From contig JAICMB010000022.1 of the NCBI GenBank assembly GCA_025929455.1, positions 1 through 14,259 on the forward strand: a stretch of DNA of 14,259 nt, given 5' to 3'. Position numbers and translations under genes: made by a program. A model generated the notes under the pieces. The model did not search any database, was not told where the DNA came from, and worked only from the letters and a program-made list of their open reading frames with translations. Shown in pieces: positions 1 to 6,812 of this stretch (positions are counted from its first letter, which is position 1; every line of letters begins with the position of its first letter). Origin of the DNA: Bryobacteraceae bacterium. Its GTDB lineage: Bacteria > Acidobacteriota > Terriglobia > Bryobacterales > Bryobacteraceae.

Positions 1-371
1 AGAAAGGCCTGATAAGTGTCCTCGACCAAGCCTCGAATATTCTTGAAGCGATGGTCCGCGGCGGCATTGGCCGCTAGCGCCACGACCGATCGCTGTTGCG
101 CGACCCACCCGGTAATGCCCTCGCCGAGTTCCAGGCGCACATTGCCGAGATCGGCAGCGTGCGGCGCCTGTGACGCGCGCAGAACCACTTCTCCGGTCTG
201 CGGTTCCAGCAGATAGACGAGACAGGCATCGCATGCAGTCGCTTGCGCGGTCAGGCCCACCACTTCGCCCAGCATTTCGTCCAGCGTAAGGGGCGAGCTT
301 ACGACACTGCTGATGCGGTGCAGGATATCAAGCTGCGAAAAGCCCGTCTCCCGTGGCGCGGGCGTATCCAT
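1..371 (-). CDS. GAF-domain protein, N-terminal 123 residues (cut by window edge)
   Basis: Reading the minus strand from the ATG at 371 gives 123 residues without a stop up to the left edge, so the C-terminal part is missing. After a short N-terminal stretch (1-15), residues about 16-123 look like a GAF domain: an amphipathic helix (LDILHRISSVVSSPLTLDEM), the strand ACLVYLLEP, the strand VVLRASQ, and the highly typical LGEGITGWVAQQRSVVAL segment near 87-104, followed by the AADHRFKN loop. GAF domains bind small ligands or chromophores or act as dimer sensors, often joined to ANTAR, HATPase, cyclase or sigma54-activator outputs; the output part here lies outside the window. An in-frame TAG 9 nt upstream fixes ATG 371 as the first possible ATG. 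No good ribosome site is seen. It lies 65 bp downstream of the antiporter on the same strand, so it may be the last gene of that unit. Ligand and output are unknown. Confidence 0.85.
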   Translation of the reverse strand, partial: MDTPAPRETGFSQLDILHRISSVVSSPLTLDEMLGEVVGLTAQATACDACLVYLLEPQTGEVVLRASQAPHAADLGNVRLELGEGITGWVAQQRSVVALAANAAADHRFKNIRGLVEDTYQAF

Positions 372-436
372 GGGTATAGCCTAGGCGTTTTGCCGCGCGC
401 GGTCCAATCGAAAAAAGTGATTGAGGGTATAGGTTA

Positions 437-1639
437 CTACGCTGCCTCGACCGGCACGCGCACTTCTTCCTCTTCCTCGTACGCCTCGTCACATGCAATG
501 ATGCTGCGGCGCACCGCGAAGGGTCCGACGATTTCGAAAATGATCACGGCCGATAGAACCACCGTCGTAACCGCGGGCGCGATGGCCGGCAGCCGGTGTG
601 TCAACGTAAGACTCAGGCCCACGGCAAGGCCCGCTTGCGCGAACATGCTGGGCGGCAGCCAGCGCCGCACCTTCGCGTCCGATCGCGCCAGCACCGTACC
701 CCCGCGCGTGCCCACGAATTTGCCGGCCAGCCGCGCCGCAATATACGCCACACCCACGACGCCGAGCGTGGCGAGGCGCTTCACGTCCAGCTCCGCTCCG
801 GCGAGCACGAAGAAGATCGCATACAGCGGAGGATCGGTTTTCGACAGGCTTTCGTACAGCCGTTTGCTGCGGCCCGAATAGTTCACCACCGTCGCGCCGA
901 TGGTTAGGTTGGCGACCAGCGGCGACACTTCCATCCAGTTCGACACGCCTACGCAAAGCAGCACGCACCCGGCGAGCAGAATCAGGCGCTCACCGTGCTC
1001 CACGACGTGCGAAGACCAGGCGGCCAGCAGAAATCCGAGCACGTAACCGAGCGAGAACCCGCCCGCGAATTGCCACACCAGCTTCACGGCCGGCCCAAAC
1101 ACCGTTGCGCCCGCGCCGCCGCCGTGCGATTCAAGCAGCGCGACGATCACGCTGAAGCCCGCCAGAGCAATGAGATTGTCGAGCGCGAACACGGTGGTCA
1201 GCGTGCTCGTGAGCAGTCCTTGCGCGTTCATCTCGCGCAGCACCATCAACGTCGATGCCGCCGCCGTTTCTACAGCCATGATGCCTAGCAGCAGCGAGAC
1301 GTGCCACGGCTGTCCCGTGAGGGCCAGCGCGCCCGTCACGACTACGAACGTGCACAGCGATTCGCAAACGGTGATGATCACCACGCCGCGTCCGTGCCGC
1401 TGAAACTGCCCGATCTCGAACACCGTCCCGATCGAAAATAGAATCAGACCCAGGGCGACTTGGCTCAACACTTCCAGCGCGGCCAGATTCTCGCCGCTGA
1501 TCCAGTTGAGCAGCGATGGCCCCAGCGCGACACCCGCGAGCAAATAGCCGGTCACCTCGGGGACGCGCAGCATCTTGACGATGTGGCCGGCGAGCAGCGC
1601 CAGCAACAGAATGATTCCGACGGAGGAGAGCTCGTTCAC
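437..1639 (-). CDS. CPA2-type cation:proton antiporter (Na_H_Exchanger fold)
   Basis: A 400-residue, highly hydrophobic protein with about 12 membrane segments and almost no cytoplasmic extension. The N-terminus (IILLLALLAGHIVKMLRVPE then VTGYLLAGVALGPS) is the usual start of the Na+/H+ or K+/H+ exchanger family: helix 1, then the PxxxGYLLAGxxLGP motif. No TrkA-N or USP domain follows, so it resembles short NapA/GerN-like members. The ion-binding helix reads VFALDNLIAL, giving Asp154-Asn155 where electrogenic members have two Asp. The C-terminus is a short acidic tail with five Glu in a row. The start is GTG at 1639, and its GTGA overlaps the stop of the upstream PDZ protein by 4 bp, so translation is probably coupled. 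Expected role: exchange of Na+ or K+ for H+ across the inner membrane; which ion cannot be told from sequence alone. Confidence 0.88.
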   Translation of the reverse strand: MNELSSVGIILLLALLAGHIVKMLRVPEVTGYLLAGVALGPSLLNWISGENLAALEVLSQVALGLILFSIGTVFEIGQFQRHGRGVVIITVCESLCTFVVVTGALALTGQPWHVSLLLGIMAVETAAASTLMVLREMNAQGLLTSTLTTVFALDNLIALAGFSVIVALLESHGGGAGATVFGPAVKLVWQFAGGFSLGYVLGFLLAAWSSHVVEHGERLILLAGCVLLCVGVSNWMEVSPLVANLTIGATVVNYSGRSKRLYESLSKTDPPLYAIFFVLAGAELDVKRLATLGVVGVAYIAARLAGKFVGTRGGTVLARSDAKVRRWLPPSMFAQAGLAVGLSLTLTHRLPAIAPAVTTVVLSAVIIFEIVGPFAVRRSIIACDEAYEEEEEVRVPVEAA

Positions 1640-2886
1640 TTCGGAAGCAGGACCTCGGCGCGGCTGCCGTGGCGGTCGATGTTCAGGATGGCGGCTCCTG
1701 AGCTCGCGCGCGCCAACAGTTTCGCGGCCTGCTCGGGCGTTGTCACGCGCCGGCGGTCGATCGCGGTCACGAGATCGCCCGGCCGTATGCCGGCATGCGC
1801 CGCGGGTCCGCCTGCCGCAACGGCCCGGACCAGCACGCCGCCGCCGTCCTTCGCGGGCGCGATCGTCATTCCGCCGTCCGCCGCCACACCGGTACGCGCT
1901 TCGTCGGGCCGCGCGGCGAGCCGCAACGTAACTTTCCGGCGGCCGCGAGTCGCGGTGATCACATGTTCCGTTCGTGCTTCGTTATCGGCGAGGTTCTGCA
2001 GATCGGCGGCCGTCTTCACCGCTCGCCCATCGGTCTCGAGCAACACATCGCCGGGCCGCATGCCCGCATTATCTGCGAGGCTGCCGTCCCATACTGAAGT
2101 AACCTGCACCGCGTTCGAATTGGCGGCCGCGTGAACGCCGAAGCCGTACGCCGCCAGCAGCCGTTCGCTCACAGGAATGGGTTGCCGCGCGACCGCTCGT
2201 ACGCTGCCTATACTGGCAATCACCGGTTCGCCGTGGCAATCTGTAATGACGCCAAGCAGTTGCCCTTCCATCGTGAACAGGCCGCCGCCGAGCATTGCCG
2301 GCGACAGCGGCACGCCGGAGTTCACGCGCTGGTAGGAAAACGATCCGCAGGTCGCGTTCGTAATGCCCTGATATGCGCCGTATGAGTAAATGGGTTCGTT
2401 GTTGCCGTCCCGGGCGACCGCAATCACCCAATCCCGCGCGAAAACCTGCGGCGGCGCGGTTACGGCCGCGAGCGTGGTGCGGTTTGCCGCCGGTACCAGT
2501 GCGAACGTGAACGGCACATCCGCCGCCGTGGGCACAGGCGCGAGTTCGAAAACGTTGCCGGTGGAATCGATCGCGTCTTCGCCGTTGATCGCTTCGTGAC
2601 CCGCGGTCACGACTTTTCCTCCATCGCCCACAAACACCGCGGTGTGCGGCGCCGATTTCAGAAACAGCAGCGCGCTGCCGGCGGCGTCCGCGGCATTGCC
2701 GAGATACTCGGAAAGATCGTTGAGCCGGCGCTGCTCGGAAAGCTGGCGGATCCGGCTCATGTCGGATTCCGATGGTGTGCGGACCGGTTTCTTCTTGGGT
2801 TTAAACGCTACGCCGACTGCGAGAATGCAGATTGCGGCAATCAACAGCGTGAGGGAATACCGGCTTCGGATGGAGAGTCGCGCCAT
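1636..2886 (-). CDS. Membrane-anchored trypsin-fold protein with two PDZ domains, probably a pseudoprotease
   Basis: 416 residues. Residues 9-28 form one hydrophobic segment after Arg/Lys residues (signal anchor), so the rest is likely periplasmic. Residues about 70-230 resemble an HtrA/DegP trypsin-like domain: VVTAGHEAI keeps a His (97) in the TAxH position, and PLSPAMLGGGLFTMEGQLLGVIT (split: PLSPAMLGGGLF then TMEGQLLGVIT, 193-215) aligns by eye with the INPGNSGGPLF...GxxxGV motif. In that alignment the catalytic Ser is Leu199. The strand expected to hold the Asp (FTFALVPAA) has none. Two PDZ domains follow: about 245-325 (AGMRPGDVLLETDGR) and about 338-415 (AGIRPGDLVTAIDRR). HtrA proteins handle damaged envelope proteins; without the Ser this one is more likely a binding or regulatory scaffold. 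ATG 2886 is the start of the frame. Its last codon overlaps the antiporter start, which makes the antiporter the natural candidate partner (inference). Confidence 0.85.
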   Translation of the reverse strand: MARLSIRSRYSLTLLIAAICILAVGVAFKPKKKPVRTPSESDMSRIRQLSEQRRLNDLSEYLGNAADAAGSALLFLKSAPHTAVFVGDGGKVVTAGHEAINGEDAIDSTGNVFELAPVPTAADVPFTFALVPAANRTTLAAVTAPPQVFARDWVIAVARDGNNEPIYSYGAYQGITNATCGSFSYQRVNSGVPLSPAMLGGGLFTMEGQLLGVITDCHGEPVIASIGSVRAVARQPIPVSERLLAAYGFGVHAAANSNAVQVTSVWDGSLADNAGMRPGDVLLETDGRAVKTAADLQNLADNEARTEHVITATRGRRKVTLRLAARPDEARTGVAADGGMTIAPAKDGGGVLVRAVAAGGPAAHAGIRPGDLVTAIDRRRVTTPEQAAKLLARASSGAAILNIDRHGSRAEVLLPK

Positions 2887-2903
2887 AATGTGCCAAGCCG
2901 TCT

Positions 2904-2913
2904 AGCATATGCT
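2904..2913. repeat. 10-bp perfect palindrome AGCATATGCT upstream of the PDZ protein
   Basis: A perfect 10-bp palindrome lies 18 bp upstream of the PDZ-protein ATG in an AT-richer patch. On the minus strand it includes TATGCT, a possible -10 box. It could be an operator or chance; no good -35 was found. Confidence 0.25.
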
Positions 2914-3010
2914 TATACCAGTTTAACGGACCGGCATCGTTTTGCCCGTGGCGCTGTCTCATGCCGGAGCGAGTGTAGGGCGATTGCACTCGTCCCGGCT
3001 CCTCCTCCTG

Positions 3011-3031
3011 ACCGCCGGATTGGACGGCGGT
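3011..3031. terminator. Hairpin downstream of wrbA (stem 7 bp, loop 7 nt)
   Basis: ACCGCCG, a 7-nt loop, then CGGCGGT form a perfect inverted repeat 50 bp past the wrbA stop and 125 bp before the next minus-strand gene. It has no T-run directly after it on either strand, so it may be a weak or factor-dependent terminator, or a degenerate intergenic repeat. The T8 tract at 3074-3081 is on the plus strand and immediately abuts the wrbA stop codon, so it does not serve as a U-tract for wrbA. Confidence 0.35.
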
Positions 3032-3080
3032 GCTCCAACACGCATTTTAGCTCCCCCCGGCCACGTCCGGCGTCTTTTTT

Positions 3081-3701
3081 TTAGGCCCGGAAGTGGCGGA
3101 CGGCGGCCGCGACCTGCGCCACGCGGCGACCCTGCACTCGCGCGGCATGCAGATCCTCGGCGGTTGGCGGCGTGATGTTCTGGCCCGACACGCTCGATGC
3201 CCCATACGGCGTGCCCGCGCCGAACACCACCGGATCGATGTAGCCGAGCGGCACGATGATCAACCCCAAATGCGCCATGAAGTTGTACATCGTGAGTATC
3301 GTGCTCTCGTTGCCGCCGTGCGGCGTAGACGTGGAAGTGAAGCCGCTGCCCACTTTGTGGTTCAGCTTGCCGGCTCCCCAGAGGCCGCCCAGCGAATCGA
3401 CGTACGCCTTCAATTCCGATGTCACGTTGCCAAAGCGCGTTGGGCTCCCGAATACAATGGCGTCAGCCCATTCCGCGTCGGCTGCTGTCGGCGCTTCGTA
3501 TTCCGCGTTCATGCGGTCCGCGTTTTCGATCCAGCCGGGCGCTTTCGACATGACGTCGCGCGACACGATCTCGCGTGCGCGGCACAAGCGAACGTCGGCG
3601 CCTTCGCCGCGCGCACCTTCCGCGATGGCGAGGGCCAGCTTTTCGGTCGAGCCATTGCGCGAATAAAAAGGAATAAAAACTTTGATGTTGGCTTCCGCCA
3701 T
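3081..3701 (-). CDS. wrbA: NAD(P)H:quinone oxidoreductase, WrbA type (flavodoxin-like)
   Basis: 206 residues, close to the usual WrbA length of about 200. WrbA is a soluble FMN protein that reduces quinones by two electrons with NAD(P)H, which avoids semiquinone radicals. The FMN phosphate loop is YSRNGSTEKLA (about 14-24). The flavodoxin motif FGSPTRFGNVTSELKAYVDS, then the WrbA-specific stretch KVGSGFTSTSTPHGGNEST and the hydrophobic MAHLGLIIVPLGY loop, are all present and make the assignment firm. The frame is open further upstream, but the start is placed at ATG 3701: the family begins there and GGAG lies 7 nt before it. It lies 28 bp after the asparaginase stop on the same strand, so the two are probably co-transcribed. 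Confidence 0.95.
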   Translation of the reverse strand: MAEANIKVFIPFYSRNGSTEKLALAIAEGARGEGADVRLCRAREIVSRDVMSKAPGWIENADRMNAEYEAPTAADAEWADAIVFGSPTRFGNVTSELKAYVDSLGGLWGAGKLNHKVGSGFTSTSTPHGGNESTILTMYNFMAHLGLIIVPLGYIDPVVFGAGTPYGASSVSGQNITPPTAEDLHAARVQGRRVAQVAAAVRHFRA

Positions 3702-3729
3702 CCGTTGTCTCCGAAACGAGTGCGGTATC

Positions 3730-4869
3730 CTACGCGGTCCCCTCGTACAGAAACGCACACGGCTCCAGACGGCTCTCTCCCCCGTCGTTGACCGAGTACA
3801 TGCGCTTCCAGCGGCCGTTCTTGTCGCGCTCGTTCCACAGCGACGCGGCCGCGTGCGCGCCATCCTTGCGTAGCGCGTAAAAATTCAGATCGAAGAGCTT
3901 CAGCTTCGCGCGGTCGTCATCGAAATTGCGCGCGACGCGTTTCAGCGCGTCCAGGCACGCCTCCTTGGGATCCATGCCGTGCCGCATGTTTTCCACCACG
4001 GTATGCCCGCCTGCGATACGGATATTCTCTTCGCCGCGCCCGGTCGAGCCCCCGCCGCCCACGTCCTGATCGAGGAACAGGCCCGCGCCGATGAGCGGTG
4101 AATCACCCACGCGTCCCGGTATTTTCCACGCCAGGCCGCTGGTCGTCGTCACGCCCGACATTTCGCCTTTCGCGTTCACCGTCATGCAGTTGATGGTGCC
4201 CGTCGGCGGATGCACCGCGACATGCATGGCCCACGCGAGCGTCTCTTCGTCAGCTTCGGGGAACATCTCCTTGAGGGCCGATACGGCGCGCCCCGGCATG
4301 CGGTCCACGTCGTTACGCCAGTTGTTGTGGCCTTCGGGGTCGCGCAGCGATTTCTTCCACACCAGCCATGCCAGCCGCGCCTTCTCCGTCAGCAGATCCT
4401 CTTCCTTGAAGCCCACCTCCTTAGCAAAGCGCAGCGCGTTCGGGCCCACGATCATGGTGTGGTCGGTCTCCGTCATGACCGCTTTCGCCACTTTCGACGG
4501 CGTCTTGATTCCCGGAATCGATGCTACGGCGCCGCACTTTCGCGATGGCCCGTGCATCACGCACGCATCGAGCTCCACCACGCCGTCTTCATTCGGTAAA
4601 CCGCCGTAGCCGACCGACGTGTCGTTGGGATCGAGTTCGACGATGTTGACGCCCGCAATAACAGCGTCAAGCGTGTCCGCGCCGCTGCCGAGCATCTCCA
4701 TCGCACGTTTGCAGGCATGCAAGCCGTTCGCGCTCGAGATTACCACCGGCCGTTTGCCGCTCGATTGCGCATGCGCGGTTTGCGCACCGGCGGCAAGCAA
4801 AGCCGCGGAACTCTGCACGAGCGCTCTTCGGGTCATGCCTGATTCAGATGCTCCAATCGTCCGATGCAT
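3730..4869 (-). CDS. Exported N4-(beta-N-acetylglucosaminyl)-L-asparaginase family protein (Ntn hydrolase)
   Basis: 379 residues. The N-terminus has a twin-arginine export signal: TRRALVQSS, a hydrophobic stretch, and a likely cleavage after AHA (34). The body is a glycosylasparaginase-type Ntn hydrolase. It is made as one chain that cuts itself to expose a Thr nucleophile; here TGTINCMTVN suggests cleavage between Gly224 and Thr225. Substrate-site residues are in PGRVGDSPLIGAG (Arg253, Asp256) and the GGGGSTGRGEENIR segment. Family members hydrolyse GlcNAc-Asn links, asparagine or isoaspartyl peptides; export suggests scavenging of amino acids or glycopeptides in the periplasm. ATG 4836 (Met12, directly before the Arg pair) is an alternative start; neither start has a good ribosome site. 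It diverges from aroA and precedes wrbA. Confidence 0.88.
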   Translation of the reverse strand: MHRTIGASESGMTRRALVQSSAALLAAGAQTAHAQSSGKRPVVISSANGLHACKRAMEMLGSGADTLDAVIAGVNIVELDPNDTSVGYGGLPNEDGVVELDACVMHGPSRKCGAVASIPGIKTPSKVAKAVMTETDHTMIVGPNALRFAKEVGFKEEDLLTEKARLAWLVWKKSLRDPEGHNNWRNDVDRMPGRAVSALKEMFPEADEETLAWAMHVAVHPPTGTINCMTVNAKGEMSGVTTTSGLAWKIPGRVGDSPLIGAGLFLDQDVGGGGSTGRGEENIRIAGGHTVVENMRHGMDPKEACLDALKRVARNFDDDRAKLKLFDLNFYALRKDGAHAAASLWNERDKNGRWKRMYSVNDGGESRLEPCAFLYEGTA

Positions 4870-4879
4870 TTCACCACGC

Positions 4880-4885
4880 TACACT
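4880..4885 (+). promoter_or_regulatory. -10-like box TACACT for aroA
   Basis: TACACT is separated by 13 nt from the aroA ATG, and there is no Shine-Dalgarno sequence in between, so transcription would begin only a few nt before the start codon. No convincing -35 is visible, and its position would fall inside the start of the divergent asparaginase gene. Confidence 0.35.
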
Positions 4886-4898
4886 AACTCTTTTCCCA

Positions 4899-6179
4899 AT
4901 GCGCGAGCAAATCTGTCCGGCGCACTCGCTGGCGGGCGTAGTGGAGCTCCCCGGCGATAAGTCTATCTCTCACCGCTACGCCATGCTGGCCTCTATCGCG
5001 GAGGGCGACAGCCGCATACACAACTACTCCACCGGCGCTGATTGCCACTCTACGCTGCACTGCGTGCGCGCGCTGGGCATCGGCGTGGATGTCGACGGCA
5101 CCGACATTACGATTCACGGGCGCGGCCTGCACGGTTTGCGAAAGTCCGACGCCGCGCTCGATGCGGGCAACTCCGGCTCTACCATCCGCATGCTGTCCGG
5201 CATTCTGGCGGCGCAGAAGTTCACGACGACGATCGGCGGTGACGAATCGCTTTCGCAGCGGCCGATGGATCGCATCATCAAGCCGCTTTCCGAAATGGGC
5301 GCGCGCATCGAAGCGCGCGACGGCCGTTATCCTCCGCTGGTGATTCACGAGTCCGCGCTGCACCCGCTCGAATACACGCTGCCGGTGGCGAGCGCGCAGG
5401 TGAAATCGTGCGTGTTGCTGGCGGGCCTGTACACGGACGGCGTCACCACGGTGCACGAACCGGTGCGGACGCGCGACCACACCGAAGTGGCGCTACGCGA
5501 GTTCGGAGCTGACGTGAGCACGATGAAGCGGGCCATATCTGTGCGCGGCCCCGCCAAACTCGAAGGCCGCGAACTCGCAGTTCCCGGCGACCTCTCCTCC
5601 GCCGCGTTTTTCATAGTGGCGGCGCTGCTGGTGCCCGGCGGATACCTCACCATCAACAACGTGGGCTTGAATCCCACGCGCTCGGCGCTGCTCGATTTTC
5701 TGGTTGGCATGGGAGCGAATATCAAAATTCTCGAACTCCGTCAGAGCGGCGGCGAAGTGGTGGGCGATCTGCTTATCCGCTATGCGCCCGCGCAGGGCGG
5801 CGTGCTCGAAGGCGCGCAAACCGCGGCCCTGATTGACGAAATTCCGGTGCTGGCCGTGCTCGGCGCCGCCAGCCGCGACGGCCTCACCGTCCGCAATGCC
5901 GCCGAGTTGCGCGTGAAAGAAACCGACCGCATCGCCACCATCGCCGACAACTGCAGCCGCATGGGCGTCGAGATCGATGTCGAGCCGGACGGCTTCCGCG
6001 TGCCCGGCCGGCAGAGTTTCCGCGCCGCGCGTCTCGATTCGTTCGGCGATCACCGCATCGCGATGGCGTTCTCCGTTGCCGCGCTTGCCGCCGGCGGCCC
6101 ATGCACGATCGACCGCGCCGAAGCGGCGTCGGTGTCCTTCCCCGAGTTTTACGAAACGTTGCGGAGGATCGTGGAGTAG
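4899..6179 (+). CDS. aroA: 3-phosphoshikimate 1-carboxyvinyltransferase (EPSP synthase)
   Basis: 426 residues, the usual length. The enzyme joins phosphoenolpyruvate to shikimate 3-phosphate, the sixth step of the shikimate pathway to aromatic amino acids. It is recognised by PGDKSISHR (Lys21, Ser22, Arg26), DAGNSGSTIRM (88-98), SQRPMDRI, ASAQVKSCVLLAGLY, EPVRTRDHTE, the catalytic region LIDEIPVLAV (Asp313, Glu314), ELRVKETDR (336-344) and GDHRIAMAF. PGDKSISHR and TRDHTE are nearer to class II enzymes such as CP4 than to E. coli. However, the position matching E. coli Gly96 is still Gly (93), so the key glyphosate-tolerance change of CP4 is absent; the position of Pro101 is Met. Start ATG 4899 is chosen because the family begins a few residues before VELPGDKS; the frame is open to an ATG at 4848. 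It heads a trio with a histidine kinase and lldP. Confidence 0.95.
   Translation: MREQICPAHSLAGVVELPGDKSISHRYAMLASIAEGDSRIHNYSTGADCHSTLHCVRALGIGVDVDGTDITIHGRGLHGLRKSDAALDAGNSGSTIRMLSGILAAQKFTTTIGGDESLSQRPMDRIIKPLSEMGARIEARDGRYPPLVIHESALHPLEYTLPVASAQVKSCVLLAGLYTDGVTTVHEPVRTRDHTEVALREFGADVSTMKRAISVRGPAKLEGRELAVPGDLSSAAFFIVAALLVPGGYLTINNVGLNPTRSALLDFLVGMGANIKILELRQSGGEVVGDLLIRYAPAQGGVLEGAQTAALIDEIPVLAVLGAASRDGLTVRNAAELRVKETDRIATIADNCSRMGVEIDVEPDGFRVPGRQSFRAARLDSFGDHRIAMAFSVAALAAGGPCTIDRAEAASVSFPEFYETLRRIVE
6173..6176 (+). promoter_or_regulatory. Ribosome binding site GGAG for the histidine kinase
   Basis: GGAG lies inside the last codons of aroA, 6 nt before the histidine-kinase ATG. Together with the 3-nt gap between the genes it points to translational coupling. 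Confidence 0.6.
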
Positions 6180-6182
6180 CGC

Positions 6183-6800
6183 ATGAACGACGCCGATCCC
6201 ACGCTCGAAGGCCTCGTTCACGATCTCAATAACGTTTTTCAGACCATCTCCGAATCGGCCGACGTGCTCGCATCCGATCCCGTATGGGAGCGCGTATCCG
6301 CGACGCTTCGGCGCAGCGTCGAACGCGGCCGCCGCATCGCGCAGAGTATCGTCGATACGAACCGCACCGGCGCGCCGCTCGAACTCGTTGCGCGCGACGC
6401 GGCGGAATTTGCTTCCGACTATCTCGAATCGCTGCACGCTCCGCCGCTGCGGATTCACGTCGAAGCCGATCCCGAGGTACGCGTGAACGGCGCGCCCGGA
6501 CAGTGGGAGCGCGTGCTCGCGAATCTATTCCTCAATGCCGCGGAAGCGGGCGCGCGCAGCGTAGTGGTAGCGGCGCACGACGGCGAGATCCTCATCCGCG
6601 ACGACGGCCCCGGCATCCCTCCCGAATTGCTGGGCCGTTTGTTCCAGCCGCACGTCTCCACCAAGTCGATCCTCTCCGGTCTGGGTCTGTACGTGGTGCG
6701 CTCGCTGGTAGAGCAGAACGGCGGCGAAGTGACGGCACGCAATGCCCCCGGCGGCGGCGCGGAGTTCCGCATCGTCATGCAAGTGCCACAAGCGCGGTAG
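6183..6800 (+). CDS. Minimal soluble histidine kinase core (NtrB/HATPase type), no sensor domain
   Basis: Only 205 residues with no membrane segment or sensor domain. The H-box is LVHDLNNVFQTISESADVL with the phospho-accepting His at 13, the HDLNN form seen in NtrB-like and many hybrid kinases. The helical hairpin runs to about 60. The ATP-binding domain (about 100-203) has the N-box NLFLNAAEAGA (114-124), G1 DDGPGIP (140-146), the F-box LFQPHVSTK and G2 GLGLYVVRSL (166-175), so all ATP-binding boxes look intact. It starts 3 nt after the aroA stop and ends 12 nt before lldP. No response regulator is in the window, so its partner is elsewhere. It may take its input from a protein partner or act as a phosphatase/phosphotransfer module. 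A role tied to lactate uptake is possible but is inference from position only. Confidence 0.88.
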   Translation: MNDADPTLEGLVHDLNNVFQTISESADVLASDPVWERVSATLRRSVERGRRIAQSIVDTNRTGAPLELVARDAAEFASDYLESLHAPPLRIHVEADPEVRVNGAPGQWERVLANLFLNAAEAGARSVVVAAHDGEILIRDDGPGIPPELLGRLFQPHVSTKSILSGLGLYVVRSLVEQNGGEVTARNAPGGGAEFRIVMQVPQAR

Positions 6801-6803
6801 AAT
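6798..6803 (+). promoter_or_regulatory. -10-like box TAGAAT for lldP, overlapping the histidine-kinase stop codon
   Basis: TAGAAT begins with the stop codon of the upstream gene and is separated by 9 nt from the lldP ATG; there is no Shine-Dalgarno sequence. No clear -35 is seen. It may allow lldP to be transcribed on its own as a near-leaderless mRNA. Confidence 0.35.
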
Positions 6804-6812
6804 TTCCGTTCC

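Noticed and set aside
3056..3081. Intrinsic terminator on the plus strand (CCGG-rich stem then T8)
   Set aside because: The stem is only about 4 bp and no plus-strand gene ends nearby; the T-run is simply next to the wrbA stop codon.
3702..3863. N-terminal extension of wrbA
   Set aside because: The open frame continues 54 codons upstream but overlaps the asparaginase 3' end, is Arg-rich and unlike WrbA; ATG 3701 has a GGAG site.
4977..5240. Naturally glyphosate-tolerant EPSP synthase like CP4
   Set aside because: The position equal to E. coli Gly96 is Gly, not Ala, so the main tolerance change is absent; only the general class II-like look remains.
5493..6458. Minus-strand open frame of 321 codons across aroA and the histidine kinase
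   Set aside because: Antisense to two clearly identified genes, with low-complexity composition.
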